Origin: Brienomyrus brachyistius | Lineage: Eukaryota; Chordata; Actinopteri; Osteoglossiformes; Mormyridae | Direction of reading: 5' to 3' | DNA length: 64,000 nt | NCBI RefSeq assembly: GCF_023856365.1 | Contig: NC_064554.1 | Coordinates: 3,401,001 to 3,465,000, forward strand | In this document: positions 1 through 12,768 of the stretch, piece after piece | Position numbering within the stretch: position 1 is the first letter of the stretch | How the letters are laid out: the number at the start of each line of letters is the position of its first letter | The notes under the pieces: generated by a model | The model's database searches: none | Told to the model about the DNA's origin: nothing | What the model saw: only the letters and a program-made list of their open reading frames with translations | Program-made: the position numbers and the translations under genes

Positions 1-316
1 ACACCTGGGGTGGGATGCCAGTCCATTGTACAAACACACACACCCCCACAAACACACAGACCTGTAATTATATCTTTGTGGGGACCACTCATTCATTCCT
101 ATGGGAAAAATGCTAATGCTAGCAATGACAACCTTAACCCCTACCCAGCCCTAACCATAACCATAGGTAACCAAACAACATACAAGAGTTTTTGCATTTT
201 TAGGTTTTATTAGATTAAATTCAGTTTTCCCTTATGGGGACCGTTTTTTTTTCCAAAAAAAAGGTATTTATCACGTTGTGGGGACATTTGATACCTTCAA
301 GGTAAGGTATATCTGG

Positions 317-413
317 ACCACAGACACATATTTTTGTGGGGACCATCCATTAATTTTTATGGGCCAAACCCTAATTCCAGCACTGACAATCTTAACCCCT
401 ATTTTAACCATAT

Positions 414-502
<89 letters not shown>

Positions 503-593
503 TACTCATATTTTTGTGGGGACCGTCCATTAATTTTTATGGGCCAAACCCTAATTCCAGCACTGACAATCTTAACCCCTATTTTAACCATAT

Positions 594-640
<47 letters not shown>
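317..640. repeat. GGGGACC element with (CA)n, tandemly duplicated
   Basis: An ~85-bp stretch (TTTTTGTGGGGACC ... TTTTAACCATATG) at about 331-412 recurs almost unchanged at about 511-592, each copy followed by a (CA)n run (about 413-499 and 593-636). The same element, with AGAAATGAATG and TGGTTACTTATGG segments, recurs at about 54-250, 2086-2650, 28870-29160, 34640-34920 and 41960-43000. Confidence 0.75.
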
Positions 641-2127
641 TACATATACACACCAGTTCAGTTAGGGTGCTGGTTAGTTAGATCAGATGTTATGCTCCAT
701 AGACGACATTATTAGGAAGCTGTTTCAAGTAATAAAAGATATTTCAAAAATCATATTCATAAAAGTGCTACCTGTCCTTATTGTAAGTGATGGAACTGAA
801 GTTATGAAATGCAGAAAATAATAAGCAAGGCAGATTGTTGTGGATTATTGACTATAAACCTACGAAGTGCTTACCCTGGCAAAACACATACACTAGAGAA
901 AAAAAATAAATATTCATATTTGCACATTTTTTATAAAATAGTAAAAGGCCATATTTCTCGGTACCAAGATAAAAAAAAAAAAACGTGAATTATTTTCAGA
1001 AGAAAAACAGGAAATAAATGAAGATGAAGACCTGCTGAAAGAGAAAGCCGTCTTTAAAATGACACGCTCTCAGCAGAACACAAACTCATTAGCTGAGAAA
1101 ATGTTTCGTACCTTAGATGACAAATAGGTAAAATGATCAAAAATAGTTTTTTTTTTTTTTTTTATAAAATTGGAATATAGATGTTGTTTCAGTGACAGCC
1201 AATCAATAACCACAAGCAGGATAACACAACCACTTGTGGCCATTATTTTTGATTTACTACACTGGTATTTACTACACTGGTATTTACTACACTGGTATTT
1301 TCTCAAGACGTTTGCAGACCTTTGCAAGGACCTTCTCTCATTCTGTGGGCTATATGTTATTTTATAAACACAGCAACTTCCATTAATAAAACAAATACCA
1401 CTGATTTTTAAGTGCAGAACTAGTCATTTGTTCCAGGGGCAATCAGAGGCGAATCGTAACCAACAGAAACACACAAGTGCCTTAATTCTAAATTCCACCT
1501 CTGAAGATTCCAGCAGTTCGAGTTCAAGACACTAAGTCGAAATCTCGACCTTTAGTAAGACTCAAAAATAGAAATCATGAAAACTGAAGTGTGAACCAGT
1601 CTTTTCAAAAACCCCACCCACCCTGTTCCACACATGCAAGCTTGTGAGATTTCTGAGCGTGTGAAACCACATACCTCACCAGAAAAATAAAATTCAAATA
1701 AAATAGACTCTGCTTGCATGCTGGAGACCGCGGTGCAGTGGCTCGAGAGAAGCAGCGTGCGAAAGTGCACACGCCCAGAGGTGCATCCTGACTAGAGAGA
1801 ATGCTGAGTTTGGACATGCCTACACACACGCATGCTCACGCACGCACAGCTCAAAGATACACAGGCACACAACAGCTAAAGACAAATAAGACACTTTACA
1901 CATCTTTATGTTGGGCTGTTTAATCTGTAAAGTAATTTTGCAAGCAGTATGAACTCAACGCATCAATCCATCCAACCATGTTCCATCTGCTGACTGAGAT
2001 CAGGGGCTGTGTGTGTGTGGGCATGTATATAGTACACTATGGTGACATTGGTCCCCGTAATGTGATGAAAGCCTGTTATTTTGACCATGTGGGGACCATT
2101 TTTTTGGCCCCCATAAGGGGAAATTCA

Positions 2128-2480
2128 TCCATCCATCCATTTTCCAAACCGCTTATCCTACTGGGTTGCGGGGGGTCCGGAGCCTATCCCAGAAACAACG
2201 GGCACGAGGCAGGGAACCACCCAGGATGGGGGCCAGCCCATCGCAGGGCACACTCACACACCATTCACTCACACATGCACACCCACGGGCAATTCAGCAA
2301 CTCCAATTAGCCTCAGCATGTTTTTGGACTGTGGGGGGAAACCGGAGTACCCGGAGGAAACCCCACGACGACATGGGGAGAACATGCAAACTCCACACAC
2401 ATGTAACCCAGGCGGAGACTCGAACCCGGGTTCCAGAGGTGTGAGGCGACAGTGCTAACCACTGCACCACCATGCCGCCC
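2128..2480 (+). mobile_element. Dispersed ~350-bp retroposon with 12-bp target duplication
   Basis: The body runs from ATCCATCCATTTTCCAAACC through ACATGCAAACTCCACACA to ACCATGCCGCCC. It is flanked by AGGGGAAATTCA at 2116-2127 and 2481-2492, a 12-bp direct repeat. It sits inside a GGGGACC element. The variable 10-13-bp duplications of this family point to LINE-type retroposition (SINE-like). Confidence 0.75.
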
Positions 2481-3289
2481 AGGGGAAATTCAATTTTATT
2501 AAAATTTCAAAAAAAATAAAAAAATAAAAAAGAATATAAATGACAGAAGATGTCTCGTATTTTGTCTGGTTACTTATAGTTAAGGTCATCATGTTTTGAT
2601 TAGAGTTTTCCCCATAGAAATGAATGGAGAGTCCCCACAAAAATATAATTACAAACCTGTGTGTGTGTGCGTGTCTGTATATGAGTGTGTGTGTGTGTGT
2701 GATTGTGTGTGTTTGCATGTTCATGTGTGTGTGCGTGTGTGTGTATGTGAGTGTGTGCGAGCGTGTGTGTGTGTGTGCATGTGTGCGTGTGTGTGTGTGT
2801 GCGTGTCCTCCTTGCTCACCCTCCCTGTCCCTCCCATCTCCTGATCTCGGTGTCTCCCAAACCTGGTGGCTGCTAACTTGTATTTTCGGCAGTTTGGATT
2901 TTCCCCAGAGGGCTGCAGGTCCCCTTGAAATTAAACCTTCCCTGAATAAAATTCTGTGCAGCTCAGAGTTTGCTATAATAAACTGGATATTTTGCAATAC
3001 CAAGCTGACACGATTCCCAGCATGACGAACACGGCCTAGTAAGGCGCCATGCCTGCTGGAATCTACCGGAGCCAGTCAACCTGGGCTGTAAACTGAGGTT
3101 TTATAAATTACCATGTTTTTTTTTTCTTCCATTATTATTCTACGTATCACGGGAATTACCTTAAGAAGCGAATGTTTCTAAGAAAGGAGGTTTTGGTTGC
3201 TTGTACATGGCTGCGTTCACACACCTACTGTCTGCAGCCCCCGCCTGATGTGGAAAAGCCCCTGGGCCCCTGAGAACCTTCTGAGACTT

Positions 3290-3325
<36 letters not shown>

Positions 3326-4649
3326 ATGGAGAGATTTGCGGAGAGGAGTGAGGCCCCCCTCAAGAAGGCCTGAGGTTTTCTGACCCCCCCCATCTGAAAC
3401 CCGCCTGTGTAGCGCAAAGCACAAGGGTGTGGACCTGATGATAATGCCCACAGCCAGTGCAGTTGTAGAAAGACTTCGCCCCCCCCACATCGATGCTATC
3501 ATCGCATTCTTCTTCTCTGTACTACGCGGGTACAAGGATGATGAAACCCGCCTGTTTGGGGTTTTTTGTGATTTAAGTCGGGGAACGTGAATCAGTACTG
3601 CAATCTGCAGACTGTGAGAATGCACTTCTTTGCCGGCACGCCGCCCCCTTGATGACCACCCCCTGCTGACTGCATTTTGACACGTCAGTCAGAAAGGAAG
3701 TTAGCATCAGGGAGCGTTATTATCTGCACTGAAAGGGCTTATTTTTAATTTATTTTTTAAGTTGCTCTGGGCGTTCTTTCTTGTCTGGTATTTTTTTTGT
3801 CGCCATTATTTGCTACATTTCAGCAGCATAGATCACATGCCAGGTCAGAAGAAGACACTGCTGACCATCTACATTCCAGTCAGCCTGCTCCGTCCATTTT
3901 TGGTTCTTCTTGAGGTGCGACCACCAATGTCCTAAGATCCGGCTTCCTCACCATATGTTATGGTGTTGGGAACCAAAAATCATCCAGTCTTCATGTAATT
4001 CAGTAAAGAACTTTCGTTAAATATCCGAAACTCACCAATCGCACAGAGATCTCCTCCTAAATGTATCCCAGGGACAGAGTGCTTTCTGGAAATGCTCTCT
4101 TTGATTCTGGAGGGACACGGATTTTCATCTCTCTTCAGACCCCCCCTTCCGCGCCCCCATATTCCCAGAGCCTCAGAAGGCCAAGCTGCTTGATTTCAGT
4201 ATAATGATCTGTTCAGTCTGGGGGTAAAGAACCCAGACAGACCGCAGTACTGAACACATTTCTGTGTAATTGTGACACAGCTTTATATATGCATTTGTGT
4301 GTCTGTAACACGTGGGAGTGTCAAATAAGGTACCTTTGACATTACTAATAACTGTGACAGGACAGGGACATAATCATTCATGTAACAGGCACCAGTGAGG
4401 CCTATCGCACCAATGATTCTACACTGGGCTTGTCTAGAGCTGAGTTGCTTCTCTTCCTTGGTGTTCCTGATATCTGAGTGTATTTGTATAGGTGTGAATT
4501 GATTGGTTGGGAAATGGGTAAATGTTTTCTGTTGGTAAAATAACCTCAAGAGTAACACGACATGGGCACATGCGATGTGTCGAGGACCGATAGCTCTTAT
4601 TAGTGTGTATTTTTATATGTCTGTGCTCATCAATTGAAATTCATAAATA

Positions 4650-4930
4650 CATCTATTTTCTGTAAGTGCTTATCCTATTTATGGTCATGGGGGTGTAGAG
4701 CCTGTGGGTGCAAGGCGAGGAACAAAACAGGATGGGGTGCCAACCCATCACAGGGCACACTCACACACCAGTCACTCACAGGGGCAATTTGGGATCCCTA
4801 ATTAACCTCAGCATGTTTTTGGATTGGGGAGGGAAACCCCACAATGGCTCAGGGACGTCATCTTATGGCTTACATTTGAACCCATGTCACTAAGGTGTGA
4901 GGTAACTGTGCTAACCACTGTGCCACCCCC
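4650..4930 (+). mobile_element. Diverged copy of the dispersed retroposon
   Basis: Recognisable pieces are CTTATCCTATT, TGGGGTGCCAACCCATCACAGGGCACACTCACACACC, ATTAACCTCAGCATG and CTAACCACTGTGCCACC. Internal deletions shorten it, and no clear target duplication remains. Confidence 0.6.
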
Positions 4931-5116
4931 AACTGTACTTCAGTGATGACTACGTACGAGTCAGCTTGGGTATATTCCTCCTTATTTTACCTCTCTAACA
5001 TTTTCTTTTAAAACACTGCTGAAAATGTATGTACTTTTCGAAGACGTCTTTTCCTTGCCGCCCCATCCCTCCTTGAGCGTGACCCCCGTTGGCTCTCCTC
5101 TCCGCCCTTCCTGCAG

Positions 5117-7833
5117 ATTACGGAGGAGTTTGTCAGTGGCCTACAGACCCGACTGGGGCAGTCGCGTCAGCGGGAGGTAGAGCTGCTGGCCGCCCTGAAG
5201 GACTTGCAGGACAAAGTGCTGAACCTGGAGAAGGTTTGCGTCCACGCAGATGCCCACATGCCGCCAAAGTCGCCCTCGGCTTTCAGCGCTGTTGAAACGG
5301 GGCTGGGATTCTTTAAGACTTCGTCCGACTGGCTTTCTGTGGACCTTCACCACTGCTCCTTCCTTCTTGATTGGCCAGTCTGCTCTCTCCCAAAATCCTC
5401 TCTTCCTTTCCTGCTTCAGGCCATGGCTCCCAAGATCAGTGTTTTCCAATCCAGTCCTCAGAGAATCCCAGACAGTCCATGTTTTTACTTCCTCCCAGCT
5501 CCTTACCCGAGAGCAGTAGTGTGGACTGTCTGGCAGGGAGCTGGGAGGGAGCGAAAACATGGACAGTCTGGCAGGGAGCTGGGAGGGAGCAAAAATGTGG
5601 ACTGTGTGTCAGGGAGCTGGGAGGGAGCATAAATGTGGACTGTGACAGGGAGCTGGGAGAGAGCATAAATGTGGACTGTCTGACAGGGAGCTGAGAAGGA
5701 GCATAAATGTGGACTGTCTGACGGGGAACTGGGAGGGAGCATAAATGTGGACTGTCTAGCAGGGAGCTGGGAGGGAGCAAAAACATGGACCAGCAGTGGG
5801 TCCCCGAGGACCGGACTGAGAGAAACTGCCGTAGCTCACACACACATTATGCTTCTGGTTTCTCTCTTTACACCTGTAAGTTTTGGGGGCGAAACTTTTA
5901 TCGCGGGTGTGGGTCCCTGTCCACTGGTGTCGAGTTTTTGTGTTTAGCTGTGTTTCTGTGTCTCTTCCTGCGTGTGCATGTGCGTGTGTCTGTGGGTTCC
6001 AGAGGAGCGGCTCCCTGCCAGACGAGAGGAACGTCACCCAGCTGCAGGAAGAGCTGGAGTTGGCCAAGCTGCAGGAACTGGAGACGCTGCGCTGCTTCCA
6101 GGATGTGCAGGACATTGTGGCCAAGCTCAACCAGCACTGGCAGGCACGTTGCATTGCATTCTGGGAAACGCATGATGGCTGCAGAAGCAGAACTGTATCA
6201 ACCGTCAATAATCAGTACATCTCTTTGCTATATTTTCAGAGTACATTGGGTTTGATATGCAAACGTGTTTGTTCTTCCTCATCATTCTGCTTTGTAGAGA
6301 ACGAACGTGTCTGAAGAGGTCTGTGACTTCTGATAGAAATGTATTTTCTGCTCAGAATAGCAAAGAGCAGCTCAGTAGCTCAGTGTGTTAGTTGTCACTG
6401 CACTTAAATTGCTCTCCAGAAGGATTTATAATAAACGAATAAGATCTCGTTAGAGAGAAGCATTGGTGTGAAACATAAGAAACAGAGATAGATGAAAATT
6501 CTGTGGGAAAATACAGGAGAAAACAATCTGGGGATTTTCACTGAAGGCAGTGACAGAGTGACTCTGGTAGACAGAAGATAATCAGTAGTGACTCAGCAGT
6601 GACTCAGTAGCTGAACTGTGACTCATATCCATGTTGGGCCCCTCCCTCAGCATTACATGGCCCGGGGGAGTGGGGCTGGTCACTGGAAAGAGTCGCCCAA
6701 GAAGAACGCTGTCAATGAGCTGAAGGATCAGCTGGTGGGGACGAATCAGCGAGAGGCCCAGGCCAAGGCTGAGCTCTGTGAGCTCAGGCAGATTGCCCTG
6801 CAGCTGGAGAAACAGGTGAACTCCCACTCCTCCTGTTACCTAGGCTACAGGCTGCTGACCAGCCAGGTGGCTCTGTGAGCTCAGGCAGGCCGGCGTCTGC
6901 AGACACTTTGGTGGAGAGAGGATGCACTTTAGCTCCGGACGGGCCAGCAGCTTGGCGGTAAATCTAAATGGGATTCTTCCCGTCCGGCCTCAGAACCAGA
7001 TCCAGAGTAACCTGGCAAACCGGCAGGCACAGGAAGGGACGGCTCTGCAGAAGATGGTGCGGGAGCTGACGGCGGAGAAGGAGAGCCTGCAGGAGCAGCT
7101 CAGGGACATGAAGAGGAGGCAGGCGGAGTCCAACTATAAGGTCAGCCCACTAACACATAGCGGGGGGTGGCTGAGGAGCCTTTCCGCTGACATGCCAAGG
7201 CAGTGGGTTCAATCCAGTGCTGGAAGGGAGCAGGAAGCAGCACCGGAATTATCACTGGGCTTGTGGTCCAGTAATTTGGCGCTTGGTGTCATCTGTCAGT
7301 TGATTATGGGACCTAAGTTGGTCTAGGTCACAGGAGTTCTCAAACTTGTTGATTAACGGTCTGCATCAGATTTTTCTTCAAAGTCAGAGGTCAGGAATAA
7401 TTTTCAATACCACAGTCTGGACTTTGAGAACCTTTGGTCTAGGTGGAAACTATGGTGATCATGCGACCTACACCTCTGCTGGTCTCGGTCCTGTGACAGG
7501 GCAAGGAGGAGCTTATGGAGGTGCGTCTGCGGGAGGCTGAGAGCCTGGCCCTGGTGGCTGAACTGCGGCAGAGGATCTCAGAGCTGGAGATCCAGGTAGA
7601 ACGGCACGTCCTGAGTGCGTGTGCTGGCGCGCGTAGGTCCATGTTATACACGTCGTGTGGCTCTGTGTCCCGCCCACAGGAGGAAGAAGGCCGCATCCAG
7701 GACCAGCTGACCCACTCAGACTCCATTGAAAGTGCCACTGAGCTTCACGGCCAGATTGCAGAGCTGAAGAATGAGGTCTTCATCTTCTTCACTACTGGTT
7801 ACATAACAATATCATTATCTTATTCTTTTGTAT

Positions 7834-7889
<56 letters not shown>

Positions 7890-8988
7890 CACATTAAAAA
7901 CAGCCAGTTGTTTTAAGCAAAACATTAATTTCAAGTAGTAAGAAACCGAAACCCAAATTATAGTTCTGAAAGAGCTGCTCTCAGTCAAAAGATCTTTGAC
8001 AAGCATCGCTGGGTGCTTTTTAACTAGTGACACTTATACGGTAACGTAAAACACATTTGTGCTCAGTATCTATTCAGAGCCAGTCATTGTAATTGCAATT
8101 AATAGCAAAATGGCAAGAACAGAACTGAATGAATCAGTCAGAATAAATTATGACGTTTAATAAAAAGAAAATGTCCAGGCAGAAGATATGTGCTTGTCAA
8201 TGGACTTTTGTTATGAAACCAATAATTTTGCAACATCCATCCACCACACTGCTTATCCTACTGGGTTGCTTATCCCAGAAGCAATGGGCACGAGGCAGGA
8301 ATGGGGGGGCCAGCCCAACACAGGGCACACTCACACACCATTCACACACACAATTTAGCAACTCCGATTAGCCTCAGCATGTTTTTGGACTGTGGGGGGA
8401 AACCGGAGTACCCGGAGGAAAACCCACGACGACATGGGGAGAACATGCAAACTCCACACACATGTGACCCAGGCGGAGACTTGAACCCAGGTCCCAGAGG
8501 TGTAAAGCAGCAGTGCTAACCACTGCACCACCATGCCGCCCCTAAGTTTGCAACATTGATACAGAATGAAGCAAGATTTTCTGTTAGTGCTGTGCATGAC
8601 AAACCACAACAATGAACCACTATGAGGATTAAACACTGGTTTATGATGATAACTGGATTTCTGTAACATATCTGTTTGCTTTTAGATCAGGCAGCTTCGT
8701 GGACAGCCGCCCAGGTGTCAGGCCCCAGGAAATGGGATGCTGCAGGGCCTCTGTCTCACCAGTCGGGCCTCTGGTGAGTGTGACTCTCTCGGCTCTGCAG
8801 ACGCTCCGCCATCCGGCACCAGCCCGGCCCCGACGCTCTATGACTCTTTGCCGGTGGCCCACCGGTCCTCCCTGCGCCTGGACAGCGAGGGGAGCAGTGA
8901 CGGGGAGGAGGGGTGTATTTCCGTGAACAACCAGCCCGCAGCGCCCCTGTATGCTGGCATGGTGTGCTCTGAGGCCCTGGATCACTGA
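5117..8988 (+). CDS. evi5l: EVI5/EVI5L-family TBC Rab GAP, C-terminal seven exons (partial gene)
   Basis: Seven in-phase exons are visible: 5117-5233, 6003-6143, 6651-6815, 6994-7140, 7500-7595, 7680-7775 and 8686-8988 (stop TGA). All junctions except the last internal residue runs join in phase 0. They encode the long C-terminal coiled coil that follows the TBC Rab-GAP domain in EVI5 and EVI5L. Family signatures are SPKKNAVNELKDQL, EVRLREAESLALVAELRQ, EEEGRIQDQL and RGQPP, which align with the human EVI5 tail in the same order. The TBC domain and start codon are upstream of the window. The acidic tail after RGQPP differs from human EVI5: the usual FDGIHIVNHLIGDDESFHSS-type stretch is not present. 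The family acts on Rab GTPases in membrane traffic and cytokinesis. Assignment to EVI5L rather than EVI5 rests on the neighbours (TGFBR3-like, PKN1, PRR36-like) and is inferred. Confidence 0.88.
5437..5828. mobile_element. Palindromic MITE with an internal 38-bp repeat expansion
   Basis: The left end reads CAGTGTTTTCCAATCCAGTCC and the right end is its inverted counterpart, GGACCGGACTGAGAGAAACTG. The centre (about 5519-5780) is seven ~38-bp units (GTGGACTGTCTG..CAGGGAGCTGGGAGGGAGC). It lies in an EVI5-family intron. The 8-bp flanks match weakly (5 of 8). Confidence 0.6.
6144..6650 (+). other. EVI5L intron with an apparent GC-AG donor
   Basis: The exon 6003-6143 ends in ...CACTGGCAG and is followed by GCACGT, not GT. 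The next exon starts at 6651 after CCTCCCTCAG. The protein joins as HWQ|HYMARG, matching the HWQ|RHLAR junction of EVI5, so the phase-0 border is fixed by homology and the donor must be GC. No GT lies at the border. Confidence 0.6.
7841..7886. repeat. (TA)n microsatellite
   Basis: About 23 TA units lie in the intron after the 7680-7775 EVI5-family exon. Confidence 0.9.
8237..8546 (+). mobile_element. Dispersed retroposon copy in the last EVI5-family intron
   Basis: Same family as the copy at 2128. It is flanked by TTTGCAACAT at 8227-8236 and 8547-8556 (10-bp perfect duplication). It lies 140 bp upstream of the last exon acceptor. Confidence 0.7.
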
Positions 8989-9096
8989 GGAGTCGTCTGG
9001 AGTGCTGCAGCGTCGTCATGTTCCTTCCTTATTGACCCCACACTTGGCCACTGTCTAATGACACCAGACCAGGAGGCTCCAGCAAGGCTTGGCTGA

Positions 9097-9240
9097 CAGT
9101 GGTGGAAAGTTCAGGTCCAGAAAGTACAAATCCAAACCAAGATTTTGTTCCAAGCAACCGGCTGAGTACTCTGTGACTGTGACTCTTTTTGGTTAGTTTG
9201 GTTAGATTTGTTCTTTCTGGACCAGAACTTTCCACCTCTG
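9097..9240. mobile_element. Palindromic hAT-type MITE, copy 1 (EVI5-family 3' UTR)
   Basis: Terminal inverted repeats run CAGTGGTGGAAAGTTCAGGTC ... CCACCTCTG, with a nearly palindromic body. The flanks are TTGGCTGA (9089-9096) and CTGGCTGA (9241-9248), an 8-bp duplication with 7 of 8 matching. An 8-bp duplication and CAG...CTG ends are typical of hAT elements. Confidence 0.7.
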
Positions 9241-9479
9241 CTGGCTGAAGATGGAGATGAAGCACAGAAAGAGCACAGGGTGTTGTGGGGGGGGGGGGCT
9301 GCCAGGACACCCCAGCGCTGCTTTGTGCTCAGTGTTCCTCTACAATCCAGCATCCCACTGAACGGGACCCCCCCCTCCTCTCCACCCCCCTCCACGTCAA
9401 ATGGACTGTAACGTCTACTGTGGACACTCCTGCCATGTGGAGACATGATGAAAAGCATGACCTCATGCCTAAACGTACA

Positions 9480-9485
9480 AATAAA
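9480..9485 (+). terminator. Candidate polyadenylation signal of the EVI5-family gene
   Basis: AATAAA lies about 490 bp after the stop codon at 8988, in an AT-rich context. It is the first canonical hexamer seen downstream. The hAT MITE at 9097-9240 would lie in this 3' UTR. Confidence 0.4.
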
Positions 9486-10013
9486 TATATTTATTTATCT
9501 GTGGGGATTGTATACTGAATTGCTATGGACTGCAGATATACATACATTACAAGCACCACTATATTCTTATTTAATTGTATCCGTTTTTTGTGTCAATGGA
9601 CAGAAGATAACCACCTGTAATATAATCAGTAAAAGACGTTGCCGAATCTCTTACGTATATATGCACTCCTATTTACTTGTATATTTTTATATCTGTATAG
9701 ATATATTTATGATTACGTGACATTAAGCCAGACTTTTGATTCTTTATTTTCGTTGCTGCTCTGTGCCAGCGGACGTTTCTGTGGATGTTTCCTGTTCGGA
9801 AGGCACTCGGACTCGAACGTGCTTTTTGAATTCATCAAGCACAGATTCACGTCTGCCCCCCCCCCCCCCCCCGTGTGGCTCTGTGAAAGCTCATTGATGG
9901 GGAGATGTAGCCCCCGGAACAGGTATCCACAGACATGGTGTAAAAGTTGACTGGTTACAGTCATCTCTCAGCTTAGCATCGACTGGTAACAGTGGCAGCA
10001 GTGGTACCTGCTT

Positions 10014-10172
10014 CAGAGGTGGGTAGTTCTGGTCCAGAAAGTAAATCTCCCGGCCAAGATTTTGTGTCAGCCAACCAGCTGAGTACTCTGTGATTCTTTA
10101 TACTCAGCAAGTTGGTTGATACAAAATCTTGGTCCGGATTTTTACTTTCTGGGCCTGAACTATCCACCTCTG
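10014..10172. mobile_element. Palindromic hAT-type MITE, copy 2
   Basis: Ends are CAGAGGTGGGTAGTTCTGGTC and its inverted match ending CCACCTCTG. The 8-bp flanks ACCTGCTT and TACTGTTT match at only 5 positions, so the insertion is older. Same family as 9097-9240. Confidence 0.65.
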
Positions 10173-11671
10173 TACTGTTTATTAAGGCTTGGGATTTTTT
10201 TCAGAATATCAGTCTTTAGGCTTCTACCCACCTGTACCACGGTTCTGCTCTCACTTGTGCAAAAATTGTGCAATAACTAACTGGAATTTCATAAGGAGTC
10301 TATGAAGACGTATTATTCCTGTGTCATATCCTGATATCTATACAGATGCCATCTGATTCCGTAGCGACTCCTGTTTCTGGATCTGTTTGTATGTCCTTTT
10401 CTTGTGCTAGTTTTATGTATCTACAGATCACACAATTGTAAACATCTGAATTGACTGACGGATTGAGTGGCTGATGAAGAAGGAAGACAAATGCTGGAAA
10501 TGTGTCTTGAATGGGTGTCTTTGACATCATATTCTACAAAAGAGGTTCAAATGACTAGAAATTGAACGGATTATGAGGCTTTTTTGTCAGCATATTTGTA
10601 TGAATTTTGTGGTTTCCTTTTAATGTAGGTCAACATCCATTCCAACCTGAGCGCACAGTCCTCGCAGATGTGTCCACCATTCTTGGCTCAGTTGTGTCTA
10701 AAGCTGGCAGGACTATGCTCACCCATTCTGTCACTTACTGCCAAAAAACTGAAAGCTCCATGTGACCATGATTGAGTACCTCACTGTTCTGAAAGTTACG
10801 GGTTGGGCCACTGTTGGCGATGCTTGTCAAATAAGATGGATGTCAAGTTGCCGAAACAAAGCTGTGGTTTGATATGTATCACCAAACTTCACCTTGCTGG
10901 TGGTTTCCTGATGATCCGCGTGGGTAAAATATGTTGATGGCCGGAAACCAAACATCCATATCTGTCTTCTAACTGCTTGATCTGGTTGGGCTTGTGGGGA
11001 TGCCAGGCAGGGGCGTCTCTTGAGATTTTGCGCCCAACGAAAGTATATCATGTTAGGTTAATGTTGTACCTTTCCACCCCCTTACGGCAGAGTAGAACTG
11101 GCAGGAGGCAAAAGCACACAAACTTACGCTCATGCACCGTGAACAATTCAGCCTCATTAGCCTAACCGCTTGTCTTTGGACTGTCAGAGGAAATTGAAGT
11201 ACCTTGAGGAAGCCCATGGGAGATGCTAAATCCACACATGCAGCGGAGGGGTGATTCAAACCAGCAAGAGGGATGACGTAACCATTTAAGCGTCTGGGGG
11301 GGGTTTATATGCACTACCGCCATTGTGAAGTGTCTCTCCCTTCATGTGTGCTGCAACACCATGCAGCTGTTTAGAAATATTAGAAACTTGAAAGGTTCCA
11401 TATTGACTTGAGAATTTTCTGTCAGAGTATTCCAGTCACTTCAGTGCTACAAGGAGGGATGGTTGTCTGGTATCATCCATGGTATAACTGTAACAGTAAA
11501 GCAATAATGGGTATAGTTAGAGATATCGTATTTATTTGTTACATATTTGCTGCTATGATGTTTGATTTTGTGGTATAAACTGAGAGCCTGGTATCCGAAA
11601 AACAACCTACATATTGCCCTGTTTCTTGCAGTACTGCCACGTGGTTTTTTAATGGAAATTAGTCTGATTGT

Positions 11672-11697
11672 GATGATGATGATGATGATGATGATGA
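11672..11697. repeat. (GAT)n microsatellite
   Basis: About eight GAT units in intergenic DNA between the EVI5-family and GFI1-like genes. Confidence 0.8.
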
Positions 11698-12439
11698 GGA
11701 TAACATCGACGATGACGATATTCATGGCGTATTTCGGTGTTCTGTACACAGTGTCACATGAAATAAAATCAATACTATAAAGTATCATAAACGAATACTT
11801 TTTATTTAGCGTTGTTCCTTCCAATTGTCCACCCCCCCCCCCCCAAAAAAAATTTTTTAATAAAAATAAAATGCTACAGTCATAGCTGTGAAAAGACATG
11901 TCCTTACATTAACCTCGGCGTATTCCCGGGGCTGCCAGCTCTCACGCTCACGCAAGAAATCTTACGGCAAATCTATATTATTCCATTACAAACTTAAAAC
12001 TAGCTCATCCAAAGGCGTTAGGGTAGTTTGAAAACCCTACGGACTATTTACAAGGTAATAAAACTGTTATATAAATTCAAATGTGTCAGCAGACTTGTCT
12101 CTAAATGAAAATCTCAGGCCAGCCAGCTGACCAGAGTTGGACAACTCTGTATTCTCTCTTTTTTTTAATTTTCATAAATGACTGGACAGAACGCGAATGA
12201 TATCATGAACAATACGTTACAATATCAAAAGGCGCCACAAAAAGAAAAATCCCCTTCTGTGTTATTTGCATGTGTATGTTGGATTCATCGCATTTTTTGG
12301 TTTCTGGTAGCCTCTCACGACGGTATTAAAAGCAGCATAATCGTAGGAAAATTCATCAAGACACAGGGTTCTGACATGCGGGGCTTTTACTTATTTTTGG
12401 ACATTGTATGTAAAGATATTTTAAGTGATAGAAATGCAA

Positions 12440-12768
12440 TTTACTTCTGGCGGAGTTGCCACCGGTCTGAGGTTGGGGCCAGCGCGAGCCCCGCTAACCA
12501 CTCAAGAGTTTACCTCGTGCACGTGCGTGCGCGGTCATCAGTTTGGTCTCGTGCCCAGGCGAGCCGGCGACATCTCCGCGACCGACAGGAGGCTACTACA
12601 TTATTTAGTTAGGTATCCACTCAAAGGGAAAAAACAGCACTTGTGTATATCATCTATGATGTTTATCTCGGAATAGTACAGTTTTAAAATAATTTTGTTC
12701 ATGTCCACATTTTTATTTTATTAATGCGCGTGCAAGTCTGTCGATGCCGATAACATTCTGCAGATTGG
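12440..12768 (+). promoter_or_regulatory. Possible promoter and 5' non-coding exon of the GFI1-like gene
   Basis: A CpG-rich stretch (about 12450-12600, with several GCGCG/CGCG clusters) stands out in otherwise AT-rich DNA. About 170 bp later lies a good donor, CAGATTG|GTAAGTG, at 12767/12768. The SNAG exon 1.8 kb downstream begins after a clear acceptor inside the 5' UTR, so an upstream non-coding exon is required. Linking the two is inference; no TATA box was identified. Confidence 0.3.

Larger units (their letters stand above)
1..5116. other. Region left of the first EVI5-family exon: repeats, no supported gene
   Basis: Presumably intron or upstream sequence of the EVI5-family gene. It holds GGGGACC/(CA)n elements (about 1-660 and 2030-2810), two copies of the dispersed retroposon (2128-2480, about 4650-4930) and a (GA)n run at 3292-3321. 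I see no exon with a family match between 2810 and 4600. Confidence 0.5.

Noticed and set aside
271..715. Open frames of poly(Thr-His) or poly(Cys-Val)
   Set aside because: They are (CA)n/(TG)n microsatellite artefacts.
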